64,000 bases of DNA, from positions 49,377-113,376 of the forward strand of contig NZ_JASHIM010000013.1 in NCBI RefSeq assembly GCF_030733685.1, given 5' to 3'. Shown here piece after piece: positions 54,776 to 64,000 of the stretch. Below the pieces are notes generated by a model, which had not been told where the DNA came from, did no database searches, and saw only the letters and a list, made by a program, of their open reading frames with translations. The position numbers were made by a program, and so were the translations under genes. The stretch comes from Roseovarius sp. MMSF_3281. Its GTDB lineage: Bacteria > Pseudomonadota > Alphaproteobacteria > Rhodobacterales > Rhodobacteraceae. Each line of letters opens with the position of its first letter. Position 1 is the stretch's first letter.

Positions 54776-57700
54776 CAAAACGCAATGACGCCACCCAACG
54801 GCAAGTGGACGCCGCCCGCCCCGACCGCTCAACTTGGCTGTCGGCCAATGCCGGATCGGGCAAAACCCGTGTCCTGACCGACCGTGTCGCGCGGCTGTTG
54901 CTGGAGGATGTAGACCCACAGCATATCCTCTGCCTCACCTACACCAAGGCCGCCGCAAGCGAGATGCAGAACCGCCTGTTCGACCGCTTGGGCGAATGGG
55001 CGATGCTGTCCAATGACAAACTCGGCGCGGCGCTTGAGGACCTGGGGGTTGAACGGGATCTGGACGACGACACCCTGCGCAAAGCGCGGCGCTTGTTCGC
55101 CTGCGCCATCGAAACGCCCGGTGGGTTGAAAATCCAGACGATCCACTCTTTCTGTTCCTCGCTTCTGCGCCGCTTCCCGTTGGAGGCCGGTGTCACACCC
55201 CAGTTTGCCGAGATGGACGATCGCACCGCCAGCCTCCTGCGTGCCGAGATCGTCGAACAGATCGCCGAAGGGCCGCAGGCCGCGAAATTCTACAATCTCG
55301 CGCGCCATTACACCGGCGATGACCTGGATAAGCTGACCGCCGAGATTGTTCGCGCCGCCAGCGCCCTGAAAAACCCGATCAGCGATGCGGAACTGGCCGA
55401 TGCTTTCGGCATCGCACCGGATTTGACGGAAGAGTCCCTCTTGGCCGGGGTATTCTTGGGCAGTGAGCGGGCGCTCCTGGATCAATTGATCCCTGCGCTT
55501 GAGGCGAGTAGTTCCAACGATCAAAAAGCGGCCGTCAAACTACGCAACATTACCAACTTTGACCTTGTTGCGCTGGCAGAGCTCGAAGGGTTGTTCCTGT
55601 TCAAGTCAGGGGCCAAAGCTTTCACAGCCAAGATAGGCACTTTCCCCACCAAACCCTGCCAAAAAAACCTCGCCGCAGTCATGCCTCAGATCGACGATTG
55701 GATGACCCGCGTGGAATCCGCCCGCGAACCGCGCTTGGCCCTCGCCGCCATGCGCAAAACCCGCGCGCTGCATGCCTTCGCCCGTACCTTCCTTGAGGCC
55801 TACGAAGCGGCCAAGCTCCGCCGGGGGCTGCTGGATTTCGATGATCTGATCCTGCGCACCCGTGATCTTCTGACCAACCCCGATGTCGCCGCTTGGGTGC
55901 TTTACCGGCTGGACGGCGGGATCGACCACATCCTGGTGGACGAGGCGCAAGATACCAGCCCCGTGCAATGGCAGGTGATCGAACGCTTGGCACAGGAATT
56001 CACCAGCGGCGAAGGCGCCCGCGCCGATGTGCCCCGGACAATCTTTGTTGTGGGTGACAAGAAACAGTCGATCTATTCCTTCCAAGGTGCCGACCCGCGC
56101 GAGTTTGACCGCATGAAAGACGAGTTCGACGACCGTCTGAAGGCCACGAACACCCCGCTCAGCGCATTGGAGATGGAGTATTCTTTCCGCTCCTCCCACG
56201 CGGTTCTGGCGCTGGTCGATGCCACCTTCGCCAACGCTGGGGAAAGCGGTTTTACGCCGGATCAGGGCCACAAGGCCTTCAAATCCGATATGCCCGGGCG
56301 CGTCGATCTCTGGCCCGTGATCGAAAAGCCCGAGAAAGAGGAACAGCCCGATTGGTACCTGCCGGTCGATACCAAGGCCCCCAATGATCCGGCGATCCTT
56401 CTGGCCCGCAAGATCGCGCAAGAGATCCGCCGGATGATCGACGATCAAACCCCGGTTCCCGATGGCAAGGGCGGTATGGCCCCCGCCCAGCCGGGCGATT
56501 TCCTGATCCTCGTGCAACGCCGCAGCGCGCTTTTCCACGAGATCATCCGCGAATGCAAAGACCAGGACCTGCCCATCGCCGGGGCCGACCGGCTCAAGGT
56601 CGGGGCGGAAATGGCCGTGCGTGACCTTGGCGCGCTGCTGTCGTTCCTTGCCACGCCCGAGGACAGCCTTGCCCTGGCCACCGCGCTGCGCTCCCCGCTC
56701 TTTGGCTGGTCCGAGGGCGATCTTTACACCCTCGCCCATGGCCGTGCGCAGACATACCTTTGGGCGGAACTGCGCAATCGCGCCGAAGAATTCCCTGAAA
56801 CCATGGCGGTTCTCAAGGATCTGCGCAAAGAGGCCGATTACCTGCGCCCCTATGACCTGCTGCAACGCATCCTCACCCGTCACAACGGCCGCCGTCGCCT
56901 TTTGGCCCGGCTCGGCAGTGAGGCCGAGGATGGCATCGACGCCCTGTTGTCACAGGCCATGGCCTATGAACAACGCGCCGTCGATAGCCTGACGGGCTTC
57001 CTTGTCTGGCTGGAAACCGATGATCTTGAGATCAAGCGCCAGATGGACAGCGCCGGCAATCGCATCCGGGTGATGACAGTGCATGGCGCCAAGGGGCTTG
57101 AGGCACCCATCGTCATCCTGCCCGACACCGGCCAGCGCAAGAATGACATCAAGGATCAAATCCTGACCCATCAAGGCACCGCCCTGTGGAAGCCCGGCGC
57201 AGACGAGGCCCCGCAGGTCATCACCGATGCCATCGACGCCGCAAAGGCCGCGCAACTGGCCGAACGTGACCGGCTGCTTTACGTCGCCATGACCCGGGCC
57301 GAGAAATGGCTGATCGTGGCGGCAGCGGGCGATTTGGGCAAGAATGGTGACACATGGTACGACAAGGTGCGCATGGGGCTAAAGGCCTGCGATGCCGCGC
57401 CACATCCCACCGAAGGCGAAGGCGCGCTGCGTCTGGAACATGGCGATTGGGGGGCCGCGACACAAAGCGCCAAGGAAAGCGCGGGCACCCCGGCGCCCCC
57501 TGACCTGCCCGCCTATTTCCACACCCCCGCCCCGAACAAAGCCACCGCTTTGGAAACCCTCAAACCGTCTGAGCTGGGCGGCAAAAAGGCCCTGCCCGGG
57601 GAAGGGCTGGAAGAGGAAGAGGCCAAGCGCCGGGGCCGGCAAATCCACCGCCTTCTGGAAATCCTGCCGACCGTGCCCCAGGATACATGGCCCGACACCG

Positions 57701-58137
57701 CCGCGCGTATCCTTGCCAACGGCCCGGATGCGGCGCAAGGCGCGGATCTTGACCCGCTGTTGGCCGAGGCACAGGCGGTTCTGACCGCGCCTGACCTCCA
57801 ACATCTCTTCACCCCCGATGTTCTCTCTGAGGTGCCGATCAGCGCCAATATCGACGCCCTGCAAAACCGTCGTATTCACGGCATCATCGACGCGCTTGTC
57901 CTCACCCCCGACAGCGTGCTGGCGGTGGATTTTAAAACCAACACCGTGGTGCCCGGCACGCCCGAAACCTGCCCCGATGGCCTCTTGCGGCAAATGGGGG
58001 CCTATGCCCATGCGCTGGCCTCGATCTACCCTGATCGCAAGGTGCAAACCGCCTTTGTCTGGACGCGCACGGCAACCTTCATGCCACTGCCCCACGATCT
58101 TGTGACCAAAGCGCTCAAGGCCACCACCATTGCTTGA
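54772..58137 (+). CDS. addA: Double-strand break repair helicase-nuclease AddA
   Basis: A 1121-aa UvrD-family helicase with a C-terminal nuclease. Motif I is SANAGSGKTRVLTDRVARLLL; motif II VDEAQDTSPVQW; motif III VVGDKKQSIYSFQGADP; motif V VMTVHGAKGLEAPIVILP; motif VI LLYVAMTRAEKWLIV. The nuclease region has GRQIHRLLEILP and VLAVDFKTNTVVP. ATG is within ATGA, coupled to addB. No Chi sequence can be inferred from the protein. Confidence 0.96.
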   Translation: MTKRNDATQRQVDAARPDRSTWLSANAGSGKTRVLTDRVARLLLEDVDPQHILCLTYTKAAASEMQNRLFDRLGEWAMLSNDKLGAALEDLGVERDLDDDTLRKARRLFACAIETPGGLKIQTIHSFCSSLLRRFPLEAGVTPQFAEMDDRTASLLRAEIVEQIAEGPQAAKFYNLARHYTGDDLDKLTAEIVRAASALKNPISDAELADAFGIAPDLTEESLLAGVFLGSERALLDQLIPALEASSSNDQKAAVKLRNITNFDLVALAELEGLFLFKSGAKAFTAKIGTFPTKPCQKNLAAVMPQIDDWMTRVESAREPRLALAAMRKTRALHAFARTFLEAYEAAKLRRGLLDFDDLILRTRDLLTNPDVAAWVLYRLDGGIDHILVDEAQDTSPVQWQVIERLAQEFTSGEGARADVPRTIFVVGDKKQSIYSFQGADPREFDRMKDEFDDRLKATNTPLSALEMEYSFRSSHAVLALVDATFANAGESGFTPDQGHKAFKSDMPGRVDLWPVIEKPEKEEQPDWYLPVDTKAPNDPAILLARKIAQEIRRMIDDQTPVPDGKGGMAPAQPGDFLILVQRRSALFHEIIRECKDQDLPIAGADRLKVGAEMAVRDLGALLSFLATPEDSLALATALRSPLFGWSEGDLYTLAHGRAQTYLWAELRNRAEEFPETMAVLKDLRKEADYLRPYDLLQRILTRHNGRRRLLARLGSEAEDGIDALLSQAMAYEQRAVDSLTGFLVWLETDDLEIKRQMDSAGNRIRVMTVHGAKGLEAPIVILPDTGQRKNDIKDQILTHQGTALWKPGADEAPQVITDAIDAAKAAQLAERDRLLYVAMTRAEKWLIVAAAGDLGKNGDTWYDKVRMGLKACDAAPHPTEGEGALRLEHGDWGAATQSAKESAGTPAPPDLPAYFHTPAPNKATALETLKPSELGGKKALPGEGLEEEEAKRRGRQIHRLLEILPTVPQDTWPDTAARILANGPDAAQGADLDPLLAEAQAVLTAPDLQHLFTPDVLSEVPISANIDALQNRRIHGIIDALVLTPDSVLAVDFKTNTVVPGTPETCPDGLLRQMGAYAHALASIYPDRKVQTAFVWTRTATFMPLPHDLVTKALKATTIA

Positions 58138-58198
58138 CGCTTCCGGCACGCGTACATAGGTTGCCAATCAAACGCACACCCCTGTCAGGAGAAAGCCA

Positions 58199-58519
58199 AT
58201 GGCCACCGTTGCCGTAACCGACGATACCTTCGATGCCGAAGTGAAGAATTCCGATATCCCCGTTGTGGTGGATTTCTGGGCCGAATGGTGCGGCCCCTGC
58301 AAACAGATCGGCCCGGCGCTGGAAGAGATTTCCGCCGAGATGGAAGGCAAGATCAAGGTCGCCAAGGTCGATGTCGACAGCAACCCCAACGCCGCCGTGC
58401 AAATGGGCATTCGCGGCATTCCCGCGCTGTTCATCTTCAAGAATGGCGAAGTTGTCTCGAACAAAACCGGCGCCGCGCCCAAGGCCGCGCTGCAAAGCTG
58501 GATCGAAGAAAGCATCTAA
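58199..58519 (+). CDS. trxA: Thioredoxin 1
   Basis: A 106-aa thioredoxin with the active site [18 protein letters not shown], the cis-proline in RGIPALFIF and [16 protein letters not shown] 58199 follows AGGAGAAAG. It is 61 bases after addA and ends at a strong terminator. It reduces protein disulfides in the cytoplasm. Confidence 0.97.
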   Translation: MATVAVTDDTFDAEVKNSDIPVVVDFWAEWCGPCKQIGPALEEISAEMEGKIKVAKVDVDSNPNAAVQMGIRGIPALFIFKNGEVVSNKTGAAPKAALQSWIEESI

Positions 58520-58540
58520 GCGATCCGCGCATAGGTTTCG

Positions 58541-58569
58541 AAAGGGCTGCCTTCGGGCGGCCCTTTTTT
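58541..58569 (+). terminator. Rho-independent terminator after trxA
   Basis: AAAGGGCTGCC (58541-58551) pairs with GGCGGCCCTTT around a TTCG tetraloop, with one wobble pair, followed by a run of T residues. It lies 21 bases after the trxA stop and closes the tsaE-trxA unit. Confidence 0.92.
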
Positions 58570-58934
58570 GTGATGGGAAGAAGCCGCGCCATCGACGGGC
58601 CTAGCTTCATAATCTGATTGCGCGGAATCAAGGCCGCAGGCCGCCGCGCATCGCCGGGCCGCCCCCCGGCACGGCGATTTGGCCAGACTTAGTTCGCATC
58701 CTTAAAGTTGCGCGCCAGTGACTTAAAGCGTTCCGCCTTTAACCTGAGGCATCAGCGAAAGGCGGAACGCGTGCAACGATTGAGCGGAGCACTGCGTTTC
58801 GCGAAAATCTGTGATTCAGGTTTTTCGCGAAACGCTTTAGATAAAGCGCTATAGACCAACCGGTAGAACGCCGTACCGCGGCCCGCCAATACGCGGCTCT
58901 TCCCTTTTCCCCCTCACCGGGCGACAAACAGGGT
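58570..58934. other. Intergenic region between trxA and the amidohydrolase gene
   Basis: 365 bases holding copy 3 of the 116-bp repeat (listed separately). Nothing else is recognisable; the flanks at 58620-58720 and 58840-58934 show no supportable gene. The amidohydrolase promoter should lie at the right edge. Confidence 0.5.
58724..58839 (+). repeat. 116-bp double-hairpin intergenic repeat, copy 3
   Basis: Starts TAAAGCGTTCCGCCTTT and ends TTTTTCGCGAAACGCTTTA, so its ends are inverted (TAAAGCG/CGCTTTA). Hairpin A pairs GCGTTCCGCCTTT with AAAGGCGGAACGC. Hairpin B pairs GCGTTTCGCGAAAA with TTTTTCGCGAAACGC. A linker with GTGCAACGATTGAGCGG joins them. It is the near-exact reverse complement of copy 2. 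Confidence 0.93.
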
Positions 58935-60083
58935 ATGAGCCTTACAAACTCCGATATTCTCGATCTCGTCGCCCTGCGCCACGATCTGCACCGTCACCCC
59001 GAAGTCTCGGGCGACGAATCCCAAACCGCCCAGCGCATCACACAGGCGTTCGCGCCACTTTCGCCCGATAGGCTCATTCCCGATCTGGGCGGGCATGGCG
59101 TGGCAGCGGTGTTCGAGAGTGGCAAAGACGGCCCCGCCGTCCTGTTCCGCTGCGAACTCGACGCCCTGCCGATCTACGAGACAGGCACGCCCGCGCATCG
59201 CTCCCTCACCGACGGGGTTGGGCACCTTTGCGGCCATGACGGGCATATGGCAATCCTGATGGGGCTGGCGCGGCTGTTGTCGCGGCAACGCCCCGCAAAG
59301 GGCCGCGTGGTGCTTTTGTTCCAACCGGCCGAGGAAACCGGGGCCGGGGCAAAGGCCGTACTGGAAGATATGAATTTCGACCCTATTCAACCGCAATATG
59401 CCTTTGCCCTGCACAATACCCCCGGTCTGCCAATCGGTCATGTTGCGCTTACCGCCGGGCCGGTAACCTGTGCCTCGCGGGGGCTTGAGGTGCAATTCAC
59501 GGGCCGCTCCGCCCATGCCTCGCAACCCGAAACCGGCATTTCCCCCATGGCGGCGCTGGCACAAGTCATGCCGGGGCTTACCGCGCTCAGCCATGGCACC
59601 ACCTCCGACCCCGATTTCGCGCTCGTGACCGTGACCCATACCCAAATGGGCGAACCGGCCTTTGGCATTGCCCCGGGCGATGCCCGGCTTTTTGCCACCC
59701 TGCGCACCCTTACCGATGATCGGATGACAAACCTCTGCGATCAGGCTCTAACCCTGCTGAAAACCGCCTGCGAAACCCATGGCCTGAGTTTCACCCATGC
59801 CTATCACGACATCTTCCTGCACAGCGAAAACGACCCCGAGGCCACGGCCATTGCCACCGCCGCGCTCGACGCGCTGCAAATCCCGCATGACGCCACCGGC
59901 CTGCCCTGGCGCCCGTCCGAGGATTTCGGGCGCTTTGGCCATAACGCCCGCGCCGCGATGCTGTTTCTGGGGGCGGGCCACAGCCACGCCGCCCTTCACA
60001 ACCCCGATTACGACTTTCCCGATGATCTCATTCCCATCGGAACCAGCATCTTTCACCGCATCGCACGTGACCTTCTGGGTTGA
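58935..60083 (+). CDS. M20-family amidohydrolase (hippurate hydrolase-like)
   Basis: A 382-aa zinc-dependent amidohydrolase. Motifs: LRHDLHRHPEVSGDE, the metal aspartate in RCELDALPIYE, HLCGHDGHMAILMGLA, the catalytic pair in FQPAEETGAGAKAVLED and the dimer-domain HASQPETGISPM. Members release an amino acid from N-acyl or N-aromatic acyl derivatives, or cleave indole-3-acetyl conjugates. There is no signal peptide. It is transcribed separately from hslV, 58 bases downstream. Confidence 0.92.
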   Translation: MSLTNSDILDLVALRHDLHRHPEVSGDESQTAQRITQAFAPLSPDRLIPDLGGHGVAAVFESGKDGPAVLFRCELDALPIYETGTPAHRSLTDGVGHLCGHDGHMAILMGLARLLSRQRPAKGRVVLLFQPAEETGAGAKAVLEDMNFDPIQPQYAFALHNTPGLPIGHVALTAGPVTCASRGLEVQFTGRSAHASQPETGISPMAALAQVMPGLTALSHGTTSDPDFALVTVTHTQMGEPAFGIAPGDARLFATLRTLTDDRMTNLCDQALTLLKTACETHGLSFTHAYHDIFLHSENDPEATAIATAALDALQIPHDATGLPWRPSEDFGRFGHNARAAMLFLGAGHSHAALHNPDYDFPDDLIPIGTSIFHRIARDLLG

Positions 60084-60141
60084 ACCCTTGCACCATAGGC
60101 CGCAGCCTTCCATATAGGCACGAACCAAAGCGGAGGCGGAT

Positions 60142-60696
60142 ATGAGCAACGAATTCCCCGGCTGGCACGGCACCACCATCGTCGGCGTCAAGAAAGACGG
60201 CGAAGTCGTCATCGCAGGCGACGGCCAGGTCAGCCTTGGCCAAACCGTGATCAAGGGCACCGCCCGCAAGGTCCGCCGCATATCCCCCGGCGGCTATGAC
60301 GTGGTGGCAGGCTTTGCCGGCTCCACCGCCGATGCCTTCACCCTTCTGGAACGGCTCGAATCCAAACTCGAAGCCACCCCCGGCCAGCTGCAACGCGCCT
60401 CTGTCGAACTCGCCAAGGACTGGCGCACCGACAAGTACCTGCAAAAGCTCGAGGCGATGCTGATCGTCACCGACGGTGACCAGATCTATGTCATCACCGG
60501 CGCGGGCGACGTGCTTGAACCCGAACACAACTGCACCGCCATCGGCTCGGGCGGCAACTACGCCCTCGCCGCCGCCCGCGGCATGATGGACAGCGACCGC
60601 ACCGCCGAACAGATCGCCCGCGACGCCATGGCCATCGCCGCCGATATCTGCGTCTACACCAACGGCAACCTGACCGTAGAAAGCATCTCCAAATGA
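60142..60696 (+). CDS. hslV: ATP-dependent protease peptidase subunit HslV
   Basis: A 184-aa threonine protease subunit. The sequence [23 protein letters not shown] has the catalytic threonine exposed after a short propeptide ([10 protein letters not shown]). Lysine in [10 protein letters not shown] and the [10 protein letters not shown] segment are as expected. ATG 60142 follows GGAGGCG. It forms the proteolytic double hexamer that HslU feeds. The stop overlaps hslU (ATGA). Confidence 0.97.
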   Translation: MSNEFPGWHGTTIVGVKKDGEVVIAGDGQVSLGQTVIKGTARKVRRISPGGYDVVAGFAGSTADAFTLLERLESKLEATPGQLQRASVELAKDWRTDKYLQKLEAMLIVTDGDQIYVITGAGDVLEPEHNCTAIGSGGNYALAAARGMMDSDRTAEQIARDAMAIAADICVYTNGNLTVESISK

Positions 60697-62000
60697 CCGA
60701 CCTGACCCCCCGCGAAATCGTCAGCGAACTTGACCGTTTCATCATCGGCCAGAAGGACGCCAAGCGCGCCACCGCCGTCGCCCTGCGCAACCGCTGGCGG
60801 CGCAAGCAACTGCCCGATGACCTGCGCGAGGAAGTGTACCCGAAAAACATCCTGATGATCGGCCCCACCGGCGTCGGCAAAACCGAAATCTCCCGCCGTC
60901 TGGCCAAACTCGCCCGCGCGCCGTTTATCAAGGTCGAGGCCACCAAGTTCACCGAGGTGGGCTATGTCGGCCGCGATGTCGAACAGATCATTCGCGATCT
61001 GGTGGATACCGCCATCGCCCAAACCCGCGACTACATGCGCGAGGATGTCAAAGCCTCGGCCCACCAGAACGCCGAGGACCGGGTGATCGAGGCCATCGCC
61101 GGCGAAGACGCCCGCGACGCCACGCGCGAGATGTTCCGCAAGAAACTCCGCGACGGGCTGCTCGATGACACGGTGATCGAACTGGACGTCGCCGACCAAT
61201 CCAACCCCATGGGCATGATGGATATTCCCGGACAGCCCGGCAGCCAGATGGGAATGATGAACCTTGGCGATCTCTTCGGTAAGGCCTTCGGCGGGCGCAC
61301 CGTGCGCAAGAAACTCACCGTCGCCGAAAGTTACGAGCTGTTGATCAGCGAAGAGGCCGACAAGCTGCTGGACGATGAAACCGTCAATAAAACCGCGCTG
61401 GAATCCGTCGAACAGAACGGCATCGTGTTTCTGGACGAGATCGACAAGGTCTGCGCCAAATCCGAGGCCCGCGGCGGCGATGTTTCCCGCGAGGGGGTGC
61501 AGCGCGACCTGCTGCCGCTGATCGAAGGCACCACCGTGTCAACCAAGCACGGGCCGGTGAAAACCGATCATATCCTGTTCATCGCGTCGGGCGCCTTCCA
61601 TATCGCCAAACCCTCCGACCTGCTGCCCGAACTGCAAGGCCGCCTGCCCATCCGGGTCGAGTTGCGCGCCCTGACCGAAGAAGATTTCGTGCGCATCCTG
61701 ACCGAAACCGACAACGCCCTCACCCGCCAATACACCGCCCTGATGGGGACCGAGGAGGTGACGGTCGACTTCACCGAAGACGGCATCGCGGCACTGGCCC
61801 GCATCGCGGCAGAGGTCAACCAGTCGGTCGAAAACATCGGCGCCCGGCGGCTCTATACCGTCATGGAACGGGTGTTCGAAGAACTCAGCTTCACCGCCCC
61901 CGACCGCGCCGGCGAAGGCGTGACGGTGGACGCTGCGTTTGTCGAGGAGAACTTGGGCGAACTGATGAAATCAGCGGATTTGTCGAGGTATGTGCTTTAG
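60693..62000 (+). CDS. hslU: ATP-dependent protease ATPase subunit HslU
   Basis: A 435-aa AAA+ unfoldase for HslV. The opening [23 protein letters not shown] is diagnostic. Walker [18 protein letters not shown], the pore loop [14 protein letters not shown], the I-domain (about residues 110-230), Walker [13 protein letters not shown] and sensor [14 protein letters not shown] are all present. It ends in LSRYVL, the conserved tail that docks into HslV. Confidence 0.97.
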   Translation: MTDLTPREIVSELDRFIIGQKDAKRATAVALRNRWRRKQLPDDLREEVYPKNILMIGPTGVGKTEISRRLAKLARAPFIKVEATKFTEVGYVGRDVEQIIRDLVDTAIAQTRDYMREDVKASAHQNAEDRVIEAIAGEDARDATREMFRKKLRDGLLDDTVIELDVADQSNPMGMMDIPGQPGSQMGMMNLGDLFGKAFGGRTVRKKLTVAESYELLISEEADKLLDDETVNKTALESVEQNGIVFLDEIDKVCAKSEARGGDVSREGVQRDLLPLIEGTTVSTKHGPVKTDHILFIASGAFHIAKPSDLLPELQGRLPIRVELRALTEEDFVRILTETDNALTRQYTALMGTEEVTVDFTEDGIAALARIAAEVNQSVENIGARRLYTVMERVFEELSFTAPDRAGEGVTVDAAFVEENLGELMKSADLSRYVL

Positions 62001-62124
62001 GGGAAAACAGATCTTTGTTTCTTGGTAATTATTGTGGCTTTTTTGGGAAAAGAGGATACAACTTTATAGTGTGAAGCTGTAAGATTTTTCGTAGACTAAT
62101 CAGCAACGTCACAGGGTATTCTAT

Positions 62125-63795
62125 TTGAGACTTAAAGCAGTCACGATTGAGAATTTTAAAGCAATAGACAAAGCTCGTGTCGAACTGGCCGATGTCACTA
62201 TTCTTGTTGGTCAGAATAGCTCAGGTAAGTCTTCATTTCTCCAGGCTCTCCATTGGGCGTGTAGGTGTACCGCAGACCCAAAAATCCAAAACAACCAAGC
62301 CCGGAGCGTTGCGGTGCAGTCTTTGGACTATTTTCCCACGCCCGATGCAAAAGTTGTTGGGCACAACAAGGAACTTCGCGAAGCTAGAGGAAAGCAGGAG
62401 CACGTTTCCGTATTCGTGACGCTGGAATGTGATGACGAAGACGAAAGCTCCGGAGTTATTCCGATCAAGCGAGGCAGAAATGATGCCATTCAAATTGACT
62501 TAAGAGCCGAAAATCTATTGCCTAAAAAGCTTTATTCAGAGCTATCAGATCGCAATTCTCCTTTCAGCGCGTATATTCCAGGGCTTGCCGGCATACCGTC
62601 GAGTGAAGAAAAGAAAAGTAGGCAACCCGTATTTAGAAGTGCGGCTAGTGGTGACGCCAACAGTGTTCTTCGGAACATTCTTCTGTTAATTCAACAAGAA
62701 TCCAAAGACGACTTGACCATTCTTGAAGAGTGGATTTCTAAAGTCCTCGGACCAACTAAGATCAAAATAGAATTCGACGACAGCGAACATTTTGACATCG
62801 AGGCCCTTGTTTACACTGAGAAAATGAAAGGAGGGTTTTGGGCTCCGCTTGAGCTTGCAGGTACAGGAGTACTACAGGTTGTTCAAATCTTTGCATACTT
62901 GGTTTTGTTTAAACCAAGTATCCTGCTTATTGATGAACCTGATGCACATCTTCACCCGGATAGACAAGAGAAGCTAATTCGAACAATTGAAGAAGCCGCT
63001 ACTGAATTCTCCGCTCAAGTGATATTGACCACACACAGTCCACACATCATCAGAACCTCTTCGCCAGATGTAAAATTAGCATGGCTTGCAAACGGGGGAG
63101 TTGCTCAAGACGAAGCCATCATAAGAGAACAAATGGGATGGGGCCTTCTTGATAAGTCAACGCTTATTATCACCGAGGATAAAAATACTCCATTGCTTCA
63201 ATCAATTGTTGATCAATGGCCAGAGCACAGGCAAAAAACTGCGATTTGGCCGGTCTTCGGTGCAGAAAATCTTCCATCTGCTGATGGAGCAAAATCTCTC
63301 AAAGACATGTTAGGCGTTTCAAAATTAGTGATTCATCGTGACGGAGATTTTTTAACAGAATATGAAAAAGGGATTTTGACTAAAAAATTCTACGGAAGTG
63401 GGTGCGAGTTATGGATCACCGGACCATCGGATTTAGAGGGATATTTATGTGATCGAGAACATCTCATGGACTGTTTAGCTGTAAGCGAGGATCAAGCTGA
63501 AGAAATATTGTCGGAAGCTTGGAACCAAGCAAAAAGCGAAAAAACCTTCACTGAAAAACGAAAACAGATCAATAAAAGTGACAAGTTTTACCCTGGCGGA
63601 TCGGGTACGCCAAAAAACGAAGATGTGAAAAAGGAGCTTGATTACTATTATGCTGGCTCTGTTAAAGGCAAAGCGCTCCTGAAGTGCCTCAAGACAATCA
63701 TCCATAAAGACTTTGAGTTGTCTCCCTCTTTATTATTTGAACTACGGGATAAGGGGCAAATCGCCGAAGACTTGAAAGACATATTGAGTGGCTAG
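62125..63795 (+). CDS. OLD-like AAA ATPase with TOPRIM nuclease domain
   Basis: A 556-aa standalone ABC-type ATPase fused to a TOPRIM domain. N-terminal Walker A is ILVGQNSSGKSSFLQAL; the signature-like region is LELAGTGVLQVVQIF; Walker B is ILLIDEPDAHLHPDRQ and the switch histidine lies in ILTTHSPHIIRT. The TOPRIM part starts near residue 350 with the glutamate in TLIITEDKNTPLLQ and the paired aspartates in VIHRDGDFL. OLD proteins nick DNA and several act in phage defence. TTG 62125 follows AGGG. The gene is clearly more AT-rich than its neighbours and uses different codons, suggesting recent acquisition. No GajB-like helicase is seen before the window ends. Confidence 0.88.
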   Translation: MRLKAVTIENFKAIDKARVELADVTILVGQNSSGKSSFLQALHWACRCTADPKIQNNQARSVAVQSLDYFPTPDAKVVGHNKELREARGKQEHVSVFVTLECDDEDESSGVIPIKRGRNDAIQIDLRAENLLPKKLYSELSDRNSPFSAYIPGLAGIPSSEEKKSRQPVFRSAASGDANSVLRNILLLIQQESKDDLTILEEWISKVLGPTKIKIEFDDSEHFDIEALVYTEKMKGGFWAPLELAGTGVLQVVQIFAYLVLFKPSILLIDEPDAHLHPDRQEKLIRTIEEAATEFSAQVILTTHSPHIIRTSSPDVKLAWLANGGVAQDEAIIREQMGWGLLDKSTLIITEDKNTPLLQSIVDQWPEHRQKTAIWPVFGAENLPSADGAKSLKDMLGVSKLVIHRDGDFLTEYEKGILTKKFYGSGCELWITGPSDLEGYLCDREHLMDCLAVSEDQAEEILSEAWNQAKSEKTFTEKRKQINKSDKFYPGGSGTPKNEDVKKELDYYYAGSVKGKALLKCLKTIIHKDFELSPSLLFELRDKGQIAEDLKDILSG

Positions 63796-63906
63796 GCTCT
63801 AGTACTTGCTAATTATCCGACCTTCGTACGACCTACTCCCTCCCCATTCCGTACAAAACCCACGTCCAAAGCGCACGGCACGGGCGTGTCTCACCCCCCA
63901 AACCCC

Positions 63907-63945
63907 ACCGACGTCATACCGACAAAATACCGACGTGATACCGAC
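63907..63945. repeat. Four ACCGAC motifs at exact 11-bp spacing
   Basis: ACCGAC occurs at 63907, 63918, 63929 and 63940; the last three are extended to ATACCGAC. The period of 11 bases is close to one helical turn, so a protein could bind all four on one face of the DNA. The stretch lies 110 bases downstream of the OLD-like gene, in a gap (63796-64000) with no supportable gene. Confidence 0.85.
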
Positions 63946-64000
63946 AGGGGTTTTTCGGCGGTTCGGGGTGAAATCGGCCGCTGCCTCCCCCAAAATCCCC

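Noticed and set aside
63799..63993. A 64-codon minus-strand frame at the window end
   Set aside because: Its sequence follows from the ACCGAC repeats and GC-rich flanks; there is no domain or ribosome binding site.

Overview
The window is GC-rich alphaproteobacterial DNA, most likely from a marine or soil member of the Rhodobacteraceae (Roseobacter group). The evidence is a regB / senC-regA redox locus in its usual divergent arrangement, the run tsaE-amgK-murU-addB-addA-trxA, hslVU, a monomeric NADP isocitrate dehydrogenase, and TRAP and proU-type transporters. I recognise no rRNA, tRNA or CRISPR array.

Layout. (1) 1-4.3 kb, minus strand: a siderophore uptake operon (binding protein, permease, ATPase, truncated TonB receptor). 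Its two permease genes have collapsed into one frameshifted hybrid, so it is probably a decaying system. (2) 4.46-12.35 kb: a nine-gene minus-strand unit (IclR regulator, TRAP transporter, cupin, CaiB/BaiF CoA-transferase, two MaoC-fold proteins, CitE-like lyase), bracketed by two IS6-family remnants. The gene content fits uptake, CoA activation, hydration and cleavage of a C5 dicarboxylate such as itaconate. (3) 12.5-19.5 kb: an intact siderophore system (AraC regulator and TonB receptor on plus, four-gene ABC operon on minus). (4) 19.7-20 kb: insertion-sequence scars. (5) 20.1-23.2 kb: an SDR / acyl-CoA dehydrogenase / phosphotransferase-family kinase trio resembling 4-hydroxyacyl-CoA catabolism. 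(6) 23.6-31.6 kb: icd, a DUF2853 gene, a haem-type TonB receptor, ahcY, an HD hydrolase and a GNAT acetyltransferase.

(7) 31.7-41.6 kb: a GsiABCD-like peptide/glutathione ABC importer with an isoaspartyl peptidase and a P1-family peptidase in the same operon, plus a divergent LysR regulator and an M55 D-aminopeptidase. This looks like a module for importing and breaking unusual peptides, and IS or integrase debris lies on both sides. (8) 41.7-44.9 kb: a proVWX-type glycine betaine/choline importer. (9) 45.3-62 kb: conserved chromosomal backbone, namely regA, senC, regB, an orphan PAS protein, tsaE, amgK, murU, addB, addA, trxA, an M20 amidohydrolase and hslVU. (10) 62.1-64 kb: an AT-rich OLD-like AAA/TOPRIM gene followed by four ACCGAC motifs at exact 11-bp spacing.

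The most striking unnamed element is a 116-bp double-hairpin repeat found three times between genes (23.3, 28.8 and 58.7 kb), always at the same length and with mirrored TAAAGCG/CGCTTTA ends in two copies. Start codons were chosen from visible ribosome binding sites, signal peptides and gene overlaps. Functions are read from recognisable motifs and were not checked against any database.
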